Shown here in pieces: positions 1 through 7,767 of a stretch of DNA of 64,000 nt. This DNA is from Hymenobacter terrenus (GTDB lineage: Bacteria; Bacteroidota; Bacteroidia; Cytophagales; Hymenobacteraceae). The notes under the pieces were generated by a model. The model saw only the letters and a program-made list of their open reading frames with translations, ran no database searches and was not told the DNA's origin. Position 1 is the stretch's first letter; each line of letters starts with the position of its first letter. The translations under genes were made by a program, and so were the position numbers. The stretch covers positions 1 through 64,000 of the forward strand of contig NZ_LATM01000004.1 in NCBI RefSeq assembly GCF_000972495.1. Reading direction: 5' to 3'.

Positions 1-440
1 CAGACTTTTTTTGCCTTGCCTATACCCCGCAACTTGAGTTTGCTAAGCCATTGCCAGAACCTTTCCACCAAACCCGTAACTCACCCTGCCAGGGCTGATA
101 GGCCGCCTAAGGCTTCAAGCAATGCAGTGTGGCGGCGACACGAAACAGCGTATTTTTAGAAGACTGCTGGCACTGTATGTACTACTCCAACTCAAACAAA
201 CCTAACTACACAAAAAAGGCGCCCCAGTCAATCTGAGGCACCTTTTTATATACTGTTAGCACAAAATCAGTACAAGCCATATACCCGGAGCTTTATACCT
301 TGCTCCTTGTCTCTTTTATTTTAGTGCGCCGACATCTCCGACTCGCGCTGGGCACTTTGGCCATCAGCACCGCTCTGCCCATCGCTGTTGCTTTCCTGCA
401 CTGGCACATCAGTAGCTTGCTGAGCCATCCGTTCTGACAT
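1..440. other. Left-edge non-coding stretch
   Basis: No convincing coding sequence was found here on either strand. The one clear element is a terminator-like hairpin at 213-247, listed separately. The rest is probably the 3' flank of a gene to the left of the window plus the downstream flank of the small heat-shock gene. Confidence 0.5.
213..247. terminator. Bidirectional intrinsic terminator
   Basis: An A-run followed by GGCGCC pairs, with one mismatch, to GGCACC followed by a T-run, around a 13-nt loop. A-tract and T-tract flank the stem symmetrically, so it can stop transcription both from the left edge and from the minus-strand small heat-shock gene. Confidence 0.6.
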
Positions 441-914
441 CTAGCCGCTGCCCATGGCACTCTGGTTGCCTTGGCTGCCCTGCACCTGAATCTGGTGGCG
501 CATGGTTTTCTCTTCATTCTTGGGCACCATCACCCGCAGCACGCCGTTCTCAAAATTAGCCTGAATCTGGCGCGGCTCCACGTTATCAGGCAGTTGAAAC
601 GAGCGCTGGAACGAGCCGTAGGAACTCTCTACCACATGGTAGCGGCGGTCGTTCTGCTCGTTTTTGAAGTGCCGCTCCCCCGAGATGGTAAGGCGGCCCT
701 GATGGAAATCCACCTTAATGTCTTCCCGCTTCAACCCCGGCAGGGCCACCTCAATCTGGTAGTCTTTTTCGGTTTCGTAGGCATCGACTTGCGGCAAAAA
801 CGCCGACACCCGACCCCGGCCCGCCAACGAATCCTGGAAGAACCCGTCGAGCATGTTGGAAAAGCTCTGCGGTATTATATCCGCGAATGAATCCTGATAC
901 TTTTGAATGGCCAT
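441..914 (-). CDS. Small heat-shock protein, Hsp20/alpha-crystallin family
   Basis: 157-residue ATP-independent holdase chaperone of the cytoplasm. An N-terminal arm (about 1-40, with PQSFSNMLDGFF) precedes an alpha-crystallin domain (about 40-140) holding the family motifs VALPGLKREDIKV and ENGVLRVMVPK. A short Gln/Gly/Ser-rich tail follows. Length is usual for the family. The ATG is the first in frame and no Shine-Dalgarno is seen, as is normal in this phylum. The gene stands alone, downstream of the aromatic operon terminators. A strong hairpin at 938-973 lies just upstream of the start and could belong to its 5' leader. A role in thermosensing is only a possibility. Confidence 0.93.
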   Translation of the reverse strand: MAIQKYQDSFADIIPQSFSNMLDGFFQDSLAGRGRVSAFLPQVDAYETEKDYQIEVALPGLKREDIKVDFHQGRLTISGERHFKNEQNDRRYHVVESSYGSFQRSFQLPDNVEPRQIQANFENGVLRVMVPKNEEKTMRHQIQVQGSQGNQSAMGSG

Positions 915-937
915 GACGCAAAAAATTTGAGGTAAAC

Positions 938-973
938 AGAAAGCGCAGTGCCCGGCCAGGCACTGCGCTTTCT
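938..973. terminator. 15-bp perfect hairpin upstream of hsp20
   Basis: AGAAAGCGCAGTGCC (938-952) pairs perfectly with 959-973 around a 6-nt loop. On the minus strand it is followed by a T-rich stretch, so it can act as a second terminator behind the aromatic operon. It may also fall in the 5' leader of the hsp20 mRNA. Confidence 0.5.
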
Positions 974-1001
974 ACTACCCTGGCAGAGCGTATGTTTCAC
1001 C

Positions 1002-1037
1002 AAAAAATACCTATACTGGACCGTATAGGCATTTTTT
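1002..1037 (-). terminator. Intrinsic terminator of the aromatic operon
   Basis: AAAAAATACCTATAC (1002-1016) pairs with 1023-1037 around a 6-nt loop with one mismatch. On the minus strand the stem runs into a T-tract. It lies 29 nt past the stop of the last operon gene. Confidence 0.75.
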
Positions 1038-1066
1038 ATTTAAACCACGACCTTCGCCCTCCTCTC

Positions 1067-2149
1067 TTATGCCTCCATTACTTTGTTCTGGCGGGTGATG
1101 GATTCCAGGTGCACAGCCGCCAGGTATTGCTCCACAAATTCGTTCGTCAGTCCCACCGAGGCGCCCTGGCGCAGGGCCCGCTCCAGCACTTCGTTCCAAC
1201 GGCTGGTTTGAAGGATGGTGATGTCGTTTTCTTTTTTGTACTGGCCGATTTTCTCCGCCACGCTCATGCGCCGACCCAGCAGCTGCATGATTTCGGCATC
1301 GAGTTGATTGATTTGCTCGCGGAAGCTGGATAGCGCCGTGAGGAACTCGCGCTCGTTGGTGGTTTCGTGGCGCCACACCAGGCCCTCAATCAGGTCGTGA
1401 AGGACTTCGGGAGTGATTTGCTGCTTGGCATCGCTCCAGGCCGCGTCGGGGTTTTGGTGGCTTTCAATCATCGTCCCGTCGAAGCCGAGGTTGAGAGCCT
1501 GTTGGGCCACCATGGCCAGCGTATCGCGCCGCCCGCAAATGTGGCTGGGGTCGCAGAGCAGGGGTAGCTCAGGCAGGCGGCGCTTCATCTCGATGGGCAG
1601 GTGCCACATTGGCGCATTGCGAAAATCGGTATTGCCGTAGCTCGAAAAGCCCCGATGAATGAGGCCTACCTGCGCTACACCGGCCTTTTGCAGGCGCTCC
1701 ACGGCGCCCACCCATAGCTCCAGCTCGGGGTGAATAGGGTTCTTGACCAGTACTGGCACGTCGACCCCGCGCAGGGCATTGGCAATTTCCTGCACCGAAA
1801 ATGGGTTGCCGGTGGTGCGGGCCCCCACCCACAGAATATCGACGCCAAAAGCCAAACAGTCTTCGACGTGCTTGGCGGTAGCTACCTCAACGGCTGTGGG
1901 CAGGCCGGTTAGCTCACTAGCTTTTTTCAGCCAGGGCAGGCCTTTGGTACCCACGCCCTCGAACATGCCGGGCTTGGTGCGTGGCTTCCAGATGCCGGCG
2001 CGCAGGGCCTGCACCTTGCCGGTGGCGGCCAGGCGCTGGCAGGTGTCGAGCACCTGCTCCTCGGTTTCGGCCGAGCAGGGGCCCGAGATGAGGAAAGGCT
2101 TGTCGTCGGGCTGGCGGTTGAATAAGGCGGATTTCATGGTTGGTATCAT
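1067..2149 (-). CDS. Bifunctional DAHP synthase / chorismate mutase (type II)
   Basis: 360 residues. The N-terminal DAHP synthase domain (about 10-260) condenses phosphoenolpyruvate and erythrose-4-phosphate. It shows LISGPCSAET, RAGIWKPRTKPG, LLCDPSHICG and MIESHQNPD, which are motifs of the KDO8PS-like (I-beta) class. The C-terminal AroQ chorismate mutase (about 270-345) contains the helix FREQINQLDAEIMQLLGRRM and makes prephenate from chorismate. The fusion supplies the shared precursor for the tyrA and pheA enzymes of the same operon, and the mutase domain often serves as the feedback sensor. It is the last gene of the operon, 78 nt after tyrA. A second ATG four codons in, giving MKSALF, is also possible. 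Confidence 0.95.
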   Translation of the reverse strand: MIPTMKSALFNRQPDDKPFLISGPCSAETEEQVLDTCQRLAATGKVQALRAGIWKPRTKPGMFEGVGTKGLPWLKKASELTGLPTAVEVATAKHVEDCLAFGVDILWVGARTTGNPFSVQEIANALRGVDVPVLVKNPIHPELELWVGAVERLQKAGVAQVGLIHRGFSSYGNTDFRNAPMWHLPIEMKRRLPELPLLCDPSHICGRRDTLAMVAQQALNLGFDGTMIESHQNPDAAWSDAKQQITPEVLHDLIEGLVWRHETTNEREFLTALSSFREQINQLDAEIMQLLGRRMSVAEKIGQYKKENDITILQTSRWNEVLERALRQGASVGLTNEFVEQYLAAVHLESITRQNKVMEA

Positions 2150-2227
2150 GGGATATGTTGTTTCTGTTTAGTTGAGAGGTGCCCCACTTTTCAAATTGGG
2201 CTATTTGTTATTCAACAACTTACGTAC

Positions 2228-3070
2228 TTAAGGCAAAATCTTGCGGATGTGGTTGGCTTGCTGAATCTGCTCGGTGAGGCCGACGTAGTCTTCCCGCGCC
2301 AGCAGCTCACGCAGGTGCTGAAGCTGATGCAGGTGCTCATCGAGCACATCGAGCACGTTGAGCCGGTTTTGGCGAAAGATGGGCACCCAGGTGGCCGGTG
2401 CGCTTTTAGCCAGCCGCACCGTGGACTCGAACCCGCCGCTGGCAAGGTCGAAAATACGCTGCTCTTCTTTCTCCTTCTCCAAAACAGTGAGAGCCAGAGC
2501 AAACGAGGTGATGTGCGAAATGTGCGACACGTAGGCGGTGTGCAGGTCATGGTCGGCCCCGTCGAGGTAAAGCAGGCGCATAGGCACCGTTTGAAAAAGC
2601 TTTTCCACCAGCTGCACGGCATCAGGGTCACTATTAGCCGTGTCGCAGAGCACGACGACCTTTCCCTCGAACAGCTCAGCGAAGGCTGCTTCCGGCCCGG
2701 AATGCTCGGTGCCGGCCATGGGATGCACGGCCACGAAACGGCCCCGGTTCGGGTGACCAGCCACGGCCGCCAGCAGCGCCTGCTTGGTCGAGCCTACATC
2801 AATTACCACTTGGTGCGCCGCAACGGCGTCGAGCACGGGCGGCAGCACGGCTACCATGGCATCTACGGGCACGGCAACGACGATTAAATCAGCCCGGCGT
2901 ACGGCGCTGCTCAAGTCATCGATTTCATCGACCAAGCCCAATTCCAGGGCGCGGCGGGCATGGGCCGAGCTTTGCTCCACACCAATGAGTCGCTGCACCA
3001 AGCCGTGCTTGCGCAGGTTGAGGGCCAGTGAGCCACCAATCAAGCCAAGGCCGATGATGGTGACGGTCAT
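2228..3070 (-). CDS. tyrA: Prephenate dehydrogenase
   Basis: 280-residue NAD(P)-dependent enzyme that oxidatively decarboxylates prephenate to 4-hydroxyphenylpyruvate in tyrosine synthesis. The Rossmann motif IIGLGLIGGS is at residues 4-13 and the family motifs VIDVGSTK, HPMAGTEHSGP and SHISHITSFAL follow. The ATG placing the Rossmann motif at the N-terminus was chosen. An upstream in-frame ATG at 3100 would add ten residues, and longer extensions run into the preceding aminotransferase gene. No ACT domain is present, so feedback control probably lies on the pheA product and the mutase. Confidence 0.94.
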   Translation of the reverse strand: MTVTIIGLGLIGGSLALNLRKHGLVQRLIGVEQSSAHARRALELGLVDEIDDLSSAVRRADLIVVAVPVDAMVAVLPPVLDAVAAHQVVIDVGSTKQALLAAVAGHPNRGRFVAVHPMAGTEHSGPEAAFAELFEGKVVVLCDTANSDPDAVQLVEKLFQTVPMRLLYLDGADHDLHTAYVSHISHITSFALALTVLEKEKEEQRIFDLASGGFESTVRLAKSAPATWVPIFRQNRLNVLDVLDEHLHQLQHLRELLAREDYVGLTEQIQQANHIRKILP

Positions 3071-3143
3071 GGCAGTATGGGAAATTAAAGGCGCAGTCAT
3101 GCTAAGCGGAGCGAAGGGGTCGCTAAGGTCATTTCGTAATTGA

Positions 3144-4361
3144 TTACTTCTGGGATAGCGCTGCGTCGACAAGCTCAGCAGGGCGTTCTGGACCGGTTTT
3201 CTGCCGAGCCGCAACCCTAGCCAGCGCCTCACGCAGCGCTGTTTCGGGCTGGCAGAGGCTGGCGCGCACGTAGCCCAGTCCATTACTGCCGAAGATGCCA
3301 CCGGGCGTAAGGAAAACGCGGGCCTCGACCAGCACGGCATCACTAAGGGCGTAGCCGTCGGCGAAGCCAGCAGGCACAGCTGCCCAGATGAAGAGGCCCG
3401 TTTGGCGCGGCGCGGGGGCGCAGCCCACGGCACGCAGCAGCTCTACTACCAGCTCGCGACGGGCTCGGTAGGTGGCATTTAGCTCCGCAAACCACTCGGG
3501 GCCCAGCGCCAGGGCCGCAATGGCGGCCTGCTGCACGGGCAAAAACATGCCCGAATCCATGTTGCTTTTGAAGCGGAGCACATCGGCCAGGATGTCGGCG
3601 CGGCCCGCCAGTAGGCCCACGCGCCAGCCGGCCATGTTGTGCGACTTGCTGAGCGAGTTCAATTCGATAGCCACTTCGCGGGCGCCGGGCACGGCCAGCA
3701 GGCTGACGGGCGGCGTTTCGTTCAGAATAAAGCCATACGGGTTGTCGTGCACCAGCAGGATGTCGTGCTGCCGGGCAAAGGCCACGAGGCGCGTGAGAAA
3801 CGGCAGGTCGGCGGCCGCGCCAGTGGGCATGTGCGGGTAGTTCACCAGCATGAGCTTCACCCGGGAGAGGTCGGTGGCGGCCAGGGCATCCAAATCGGGC
3901 AGCCAGCCGGCAGCCGCCGTGAGGTCGTACTCGCGCACTTCGGCCCCGCAGATTTCGGCCACGGCGCGGTACGTGGGGTAGCCGGGGTTGGGAATGAGCA
4001 CGGCGTCGCCCGCTTCCAGGAAAGTCATTCCCACGTGCATCAGGCCCTCTTTGGAGCCCAGCAACGGCAGGATTTCAGTAGCGGCATCCAGGGCCACGCC
4101 GTAGTGCTGCTGGTAGAACCCGGCCATAGCGCCGCGCAGCGCCGGAATGCCTTGGTATCCCTGATAGCCGTGGGCACTGGGCAGCGCCGCGCTGGCGGTG
4201 AGAGCAGCCGTCACGCTGGGGTGCGGCGGCAAATCGGGACTGCCGATGCCCAGGTTGATGATATTGGCGCCGGCGGCGTTGAGGGCAGCTAGTTCGCGCA
4301 GCTTGCGCGAGAAGTAGTATTCGCCGGTGTGGGCCAGCCGGCTGGCAACGGGGATTTGCAT
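3144..4361 (-). CDS. Class I/II PLP aminotransferase (probable aromatic/prephenate aminotransferase)
   Basis: 405 residues, fold type I. The PLP lysine is Lys239 in NSLSKSHNMAGWR, with NYPHMPTGA (about 174-182) and HDNPYG (205-210) as the other cofactor motifs. Overall it resembles the aspartate / LL-diaminopimelate aminotransferase group. Between pheA and tyrA its likely job is the final transamination of phenylpyruvate and 4-hydroxyphenylpyruvate with glutamate. That substrate choice is inferred from context. The usual NNPTG is changed to HMPTG. A 154-nt gap separates it from pheA, longer than the other operon gaps but without a clear promoter or terminator. Confidence 0.88.
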   Translation of the reverse strand: MQIPVASRLAHTGEYYFSRKLRELAALNAAGANIINLGIGSPDLPPHPSVTAALTASAALPSAHGYQGYQGIPALRGAMAGFYQQHYGVALDAATEILPLLGSKEGLMHVGMTFLEAGDAVLIPNPGYPTYRAVAEICGAEVREYDLTAAAGWLPDLDALAATDLSRVKLMLVNYPHMPTGAAADLPFLTRLVAFARQHDILLVHDNPYGFILNETPPVSLLAVPGAREVAIELNSLSKSHNMAGWRVGLLAGRADILADVLRFKSNMDSGMFLPVQQAAIAALALGPEWFAELNATYRARRELVVELLRAVGCAPAPRQTGLFIWAAVPAGFADGYALSDAVLVEARVFLTPGGIFGSNGLGYVRASLCQPETALREALARVAARQKTGPERPAELVDAALSQK

Positions 4362-4516
4362 GGTGGTGGGGCGAGGCTAACTGAGGGCTTTATTTTGGGT
4401 AACTTTCTTATCAGGAAGCGGCTGCTCAGCCTTTGGTTGAAACGCAGATTATTGTGAGCGTTAGAAGCGGGGTAGAATAATGGTTGCGATGAGCCATACG
4501 CGAGTCGTTCAACGAT

Positions 4517-5413
4517 TCAACTACCCCAATTTTCGCTGCGCAAAAATGTCCCCTCCTTGGTAGGGAGGGAAGTTTGGTGTTCTGTTGCCATGCTGCCGCG
4601 GCGGTAGGTGCCCAGCACCCGCAACTCTTCGGTTACCGGTCCTAAGTCAGTCAGCAAGGCACTGAGCTGGGTGACTTCCTCAAACTCCACATCGGCATGA
4701 AAGCCGTAATGCCAGGGCTGGCCGGGGCGCGGGCACGATTGCAACTTGCTCAGGTTGAAGCCGTGAGCGGCTACGCGGGTGAGCACGCCCGCCAGGCTGC
4801 CCGGGGCGTGCGACACGTGGAAGTAAAGGGAGGCTTTATCGGCCCGCGGGTCGGGCTGAGCGGTTTCGGCGCGCTCCAGCACCAGGAAGCGGGTGTAGTT
4901 GTGCGGGTCGTCGTGGATGGCGGGCACTAAGATGTGGAGGCCGAATTGCGCGGCGGCCTGAGCCCCGGCGACAACGGCCACGCCGGGCGTCCGGTTTTCG
5001 GCCAGGAGTTGGGCGCTGTGGCCTGTGTCGTCGGTTTCGACGAGCTTCCAGTTCGGGTGGCGGTCGAGGAATTCGCCGCACTGCCGCAGGGCCATGGGGT
5101 GCGAATGCACGGCTTCTATTTCCGCTAGCGTGATGCCGGGCAGGGCCAGCAGGTGCTGGTGAATGGGCAAATACACTTCGCCGGTAATGCGGATGGCGTG
5201 GCGCTCCAGCAGCAGGTAGTTGGGCAGGATGCTGCCGGCCAGCGAGTTTTCCATGGCCATGAGGCCGGCTTCGGCGGTGCCATTCATCACGTGAGCCACC
5301 ACCGCGCCGAAAGTGGCGCAGGGTAGTAGGGCCGGTTTGGCGCCAAAGTACTGGCGGGCCGCTACTTCGTGGAAACTTCCCTGGAACCCCTGAATGGAAA
5401 CGTGCTTGGGCAT
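4517..5413 (-). CDS. pheA: Prephenate dehydratase with ACT domain
   Basis: 298 residues. The periplasmic-binding-like catalytic domain (about 5-185) converts prephenate to phenylpyruvate and carries GSFHEVAA, ENSLAGSI and the catalytic TRF motif at 174-176. An ACT domain (about 195-270) with APGSLAGVL and LQSCPRPG corresponds to the GALV and ESRP motifs that bind phenylalanine for feedback inhibition. No chorismate mutase is fused here; the mutase sits on the last gene of the operon. The C-terminal tail of about 25 residues is unusual and may not be structured. The gene starts 27 nt after the T-tract of the second attenuator, so its transcription should depend on antitermination. Confidence 0.95.
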   Translation of the reverse strand: MPKHVSIQGFQGSFHEVAARQYFGAKPALLPCATFGAVVAHVMNGTAEAGLMAMENSLAGSILPNYLLLERHAIRITGEVYLPIHQHLLALPGITLAEIEAVHSHPMALRQCGEFLDRHPNWKLVETDDTGHSAQLLAENRTPGVAVVAGAQAAAQFGLHILVPAIHDDPHNYTRFLVLERAETAQPDPRADKASLYFHVSHAPGSLAGVLTRVAAHGFNLSKLQSCPRPGQPWHYGFHADVEFEEVTQLSALLTDLGPVTEELRVLGTYRRGSMATEHQTSLPTKEGTFLRSENWGS

Positions 5414-5439
5414 GACGCTGCGTGAGAAAGATGGGCAAT

Positions 5440-5467
5440 AAAAAAGGGCCTCCGGTGTGCGGGGCCC
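5440..5467 (-). terminator. Attenuator 2 (intrinsic terminator before pheA)
   Basis: On the minus strand GGGCCCC pairs with GGaGGCCC (5446-5467) and runs into six T (5440-5445). A competing antiterminator is visible. TGTTG and GGCCC inside the 3' end of leader 2 (5505-5516) can pair with CAACA and GGGCC (5463-5475), using up the 5' arm of the terminator. Confidence 0.85.
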
Positions 5468-5500
5468 TGGTGTTGTTGGCGGAGAGTGTGGTGGTTTACA

Positions 5501-5578
5501 CTAGCAACAGCGGGCCGGCTTCTTCGGATAGAAGAAGTAATAGCCATAGGTAAAGTAGAACTGCTGCGTGGGTACCAT
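5501..5578 (-). CDS. Phe/Tyr-rich leader peptide 2 (attenuation)
   Basis: 25-residue peptide. It starts at ATG 5578, or at an in-frame ATG at 5593 that would add five residues. Residues 5-20 read QQFYFTYGYYFFYPKK: nine of eleven consecutive residues are Phe or Tyr (4 Phe, 5 Tyr). Its last codons overlap the antiterminator arm at 5505-5516. A ribosome that reaches the stop would mask that arm and let attenuator 2 form, while one stalled for charged tRNA-Phe or tRNA-Tyr would leave it free. It echoes leader 1 (YGYYFFY against FGYYYFY). Too short for ordinary gene calling. Confidence 0.88.
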   Translation of the reverse strand: MVPTQQFYFTYGYYFFYPKKPARCC

Positions 5579-5593
5579 GTGTGAAATGGGCAT

Positions 5594-5627
5594 TAAAAAA
5601 GCGCCTTCCCGATGAACGAGCGGCGCT
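5594..5627 (-). terminator. Attenuator 1 (intrinsic terminator between leader peptides)
   Basis: On the minus strand AGCGCC pairs with GGCGCT (5600-5627) and runs directly into T6. GCTCGTTC within the hairpin (5614-5621) is perfectly complementary to GAACGAGC at 5659-5666, which overlaps the stop codon of leader 1. The two helices exclude each other, the classic terminator/antiterminator arrangement. Confidence 0.85.
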
Positions 5628-5665
5628 GGGAGAGTTTGAGGATTAGCTACAAACGGCGGCTCGTT

Positions 5666-5719
5666 CTACGCGGTAGCGTAGAAGTAATAATAGCCAAAAA
5701 AGTAGCGCGTCTGGAACAT
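5666..5719 (-). CDS. Phe/Tyr-rich leader peptide 1 (attenuation)
   Basis: 17-residue peptide MFQTRYFFGYYYFYATA, with 4 Phe and 5 Tyr. Its stop codon TAG overlaps antiterminator arm 5659-5666. A ribosome finishing translation covers that arm and favours attenuator 1. A ribosome stalled at the Phe/Tyr codons leaves it free. The gene lies about 11 nt below the predicted transcription start and reads toward pheA. The sequence and layout are the evidence; the mechanism is inferred from the E. coli pheL type of control. Confidence 0.9.
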   Translation of the reverse strand: MFQTRYFFGYYYFYATA

Positions 5720-5737
5720 GGGGTGATGAATACGGCG

Positions 5738-5768
5738 GCAAGATAGGCATGAGTTTTAGAAATACAAA
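5738..5768 (-). promoter_or_regulatory. Promoter of the leader-pheA operon
   Basis: On the minus strand TTTG (5765-5768) and TATCTTGC (5738-5745) are 19 nt apart and match the Bacteroidota -33 (TTTG) and -7 (TAnnTTTG) elements with one mismatch. The predicted start lies near 5730, just before leader 1. Confidence 0.65.
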
Positions 5769-6038
5769 TTTTCGGTACTGGTTCGTGTTAGTTAAAATGG
5801 GGGCTGAGGGTTAATGAGATTCCACACGGGACTGCTGATGTTCTTTCCACTGACCGACCTCTCGGCCCCGCTCTCTTTTGGCGGCACGCATTAAGCGCAG
5901 TAGAACTGGGGATGAGGCTGCGCCAGATGCTGAATAGAAATCGCTCCATGTAAGCTTACCTCAAAAGCTCTACCCTAACAACCAAGACGGTGAAAACCGG
6001 TTTAGGCAGCTTGTAGTCACCTTTACTGCTGCTTTCTC
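5769..6038. other. Intergenic region between divergent operons
   Basis: No ORF, hairpin with a T-tract or clear -7 element was found in this stretch between the aromatic-operon promoter and the ene-reductase gene. The promoter of the latter must be here but is not recognisable. Confidence 0.4.
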
Positions 6039-7130
6039 ATGCCCACGCTATTTGAACCATTCGCCCTGCGCGGCGTCACCCTGAAAAACCGCATTGTTGT
6101 ATCTCCCATGTGCCAGTACAGCAGCGTGGATGGCTTTGCGACCGACTGGCACCTCGTGCACCTGGGCACCCGGGCCGTGGGCGGCGCCGGCCTCATCATC
6201 GTCGAGGCTACGGGCGTGTCGCCGGAAGGCCGCATCACCCCCGACGACCTTGGTATCTGGAAAGACGAGCACGTGCCCATGCTCCAGCGCATCAACGCCT
6301 TCCTATTGGCCCAGGGCAGCGTGCCGGGCATTCAGCTGGCCCACGCCGGCCGGAAGGCCAGTACTCTCAGCCCCTGGAAAGGCACGGGCCTGGTGCCCGA
6401 AAGCGAAGGCGGCTGGCAGACAGTGGGCCCCAGCGCCATTCCCTTCGCCGATAACTACCCCCAGCCGGTAGCCCTCGATGCAGCTGGTATTCAGAAAGTA
6501 GTGACTGATTTCCGGGCCGCGGCGGCGCGGGCATTGGCAGCGGGCTTCCAGGTAATAGAGTTGCACGCGGCGCACGGCTACCTGCTGCACGAGTTTCTGT
6601 CGCCACTGAGCAACCACCGGACCGATGAATACGGTGGCACGTTTGAAAACCGCATCCGCCTGCTGCTCGACGTGGTGGCCGCTACCCGCGAGGTGTGGCC
6701 GGCCGAGCTACCGCTCATCGTGCGCATCTCGGTGACAGACTGGACCGAAGGCGGCTGGAACGCCGATGAATCGGTGCAGTTGGCTGCCATGCTCAAAGCA
6801 CGCGGCGTGGACATGATAGATTGCTCTACCGGCGGCAACGTGCCCAAGGCGCCCATCCCGGTGGGCCCCGGCTACCAGGTCCAATTCGCCGAACGCATCA
6901 AGCAGGAAACCGGCATTCTGACCGGGGCAGTGGGCCTCATTACCACACCGACCGAGGCCGAAGCCATTTTGGCCAATGGGCAGGCCGACGTGGTGCTGCT
7001 AGCCCGCGAGTTTCTGCGCGAGCCGTATTTCCCGCTGTTCGCGGCGCATGAGCTGGGGGTTGAGGTGGCGTGGCCGGTGCAATACGAGCGGGCCAAACCG
7101 CAGACAATTGTACCCGCAGGCTCGCGGTAG
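6039..7130 (+). CDS. namA: NADPH dehydrogenase, old yellow enzyme family (YqjM/NamA class)
   Basis: 363-residue FMN-dependent ene-reductase of the cytoplasm, reducing activated C=C bonds of enones and similar electrophiles. It is a complete TIM barrel: SPMCQYSS with Cys25 (the redox-tuning Cys of the YqjM class), HAGRKA, ELHAAHGYLLHEFLSP with the two His that bind substrate, and the C-terminal phosphate-binding GAVGLI and VVLLAREFLREP. Length matches the class. It stands alone and converges with the DinB gene, whose stop is 14 nt away. Confidence 0.94.
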   Translation: MPTLFEPFALRGVTLKNRIVVSPMCQYSSVDGFATDWHLVHLGTRAVGGAGLIIVEATGVSPEGRITPDDLGIWKDEHVPMLQRINAFLLAQGSVPGIQLAHAGRKASTLSPWKGTGLVPESEGGWQTVGPSAIPFADNYPQPVALDAAGIQKVVTDFRAAAARALAAGFQVIELHAAHGYLLHEFLSPLSNHRTDEYGGTFENRIRLLLDVVAATREVWPAELPLIVRISVTDWTEGGWNADESVQLAAMLKARGVDMIDCSTGGNVPKAPIPVGPGYQVQFAERIKQETGILTGAVGLITTPTEAEAILANGQADVVLLAREFLREPYFPLFAAHELGVEVAWPVQYERAKPQTIVPAGSR

Positions 7131-7144
7131 GACAGCAACGCGAA

Positions 7145-7675
7145 CTACGCAGGCGACACCAAACCCTGCACTACCCGCGCCGTCACGAGTAATTGGCCTA
7201 GGTGACGGGTGGTGTGCTCGGCCGCATGCACCAGCAAGCCAATGACCGTGGACGGTAGTTGGGCCCGGCCCACGCCGCGCGGCTCGGTCAGGCTGGTTTC
7301 GGCAGTAGTGCGCAGCTGCACCAAAGCACTGTTTACCTTCTCACTGAAGCGTTGTACCAATTGATCCACCGTGCCAGACTCAATAGGTAATGGCAAGTTC
7401 TCAGCGGCTAAGGCAGCCAGTTGTTCGGCGTTCAGGGCTTCGCCACGGGCGTAGGTCAGCAGCCGGTTGAGCACGCCGGCCAGGTGCTGCAAGTGAAAGC
7501 CGACCGAAGCCACGCCGCTGGGCCGCTCATTGAGGAGTTCGGCGGGGAAGTCTTGTAGGGCCGCCGTCAGTTCTTCGCGGGCTTGCAGCAGGGCGTGGGC
7601 AATGGGTTGCAATAGCGGTGGCACGTCGGGCAGGGGACCGCGCAGCCAGACTTCGAGGGTTTGGGGATGAGACAT
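7145..7675 (-). CDS. DinB superfamily protein
   Basis: 176 residues forming the four-helix bundle of the DinB / YfiT-like superfamily. Visible His positions that could bind a metal are SVGFHLQHLAGVLNRLL (mid-protein) and LLVHAAEHTTRHLGQLL (near the end), a typical spacing for the metal triad. These enzymes are often thiol transferases or detoxification proteins. The substrate cannot be read from sequence. It is a single gene whose start is about 60 nt from the lysA promoter, divergent from lysA. Confidence 0.85.
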   Translation of the reverse strand: MSHPQTLEVWLRGPLPDVPPLLQPIAHALLQAREELTAALQDFPAELLNERPSGVASVGFHLQHLAGVLNRLLTYARGEALNAEQLAALAAENLPLPIESGTVDQLVQRFSEKVNSALVQLRTTAETSLTEPRGVGRAQLPSTVIGLLVHAAEHTTRHLGQLLVTARVVQGLVSPA

Positions 7676-7736
7676 AGAGGAGAAGCAGGGAAACTATGGG
7701 AGAGCCGCGAATGTACTACCGGCTTGATATTTAGCT

Positions 7737-7762
7737 AAGGCGCTTCGTGCGCCTTACTTTTG
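7737..7762 (+). promoter_or_regulatory. lysA promoter with embedded inverted repeat
   Basis: TACTTTTG (7755-7762) is a perfect -7 element ending five nt before the lysA ATG, so the mRNA is probably leaderless or nearly so. AAGGCGC (7737-7743) and GCGCCTT (7749-7755) form a perfect inverted repeat overlapping the -7 element. This is a good position for a repressor, but no regulator is known. Confidence 0.6.
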
Positions 7763-7767
7763 TGATT

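Noticed and set aside
3071..3433. An N-terminal extension of the tyrA frame
   Set aside because: It overlaps the end of the aminotransferase gene, and tyrA proteins normally begin right at the Rossmann motif.
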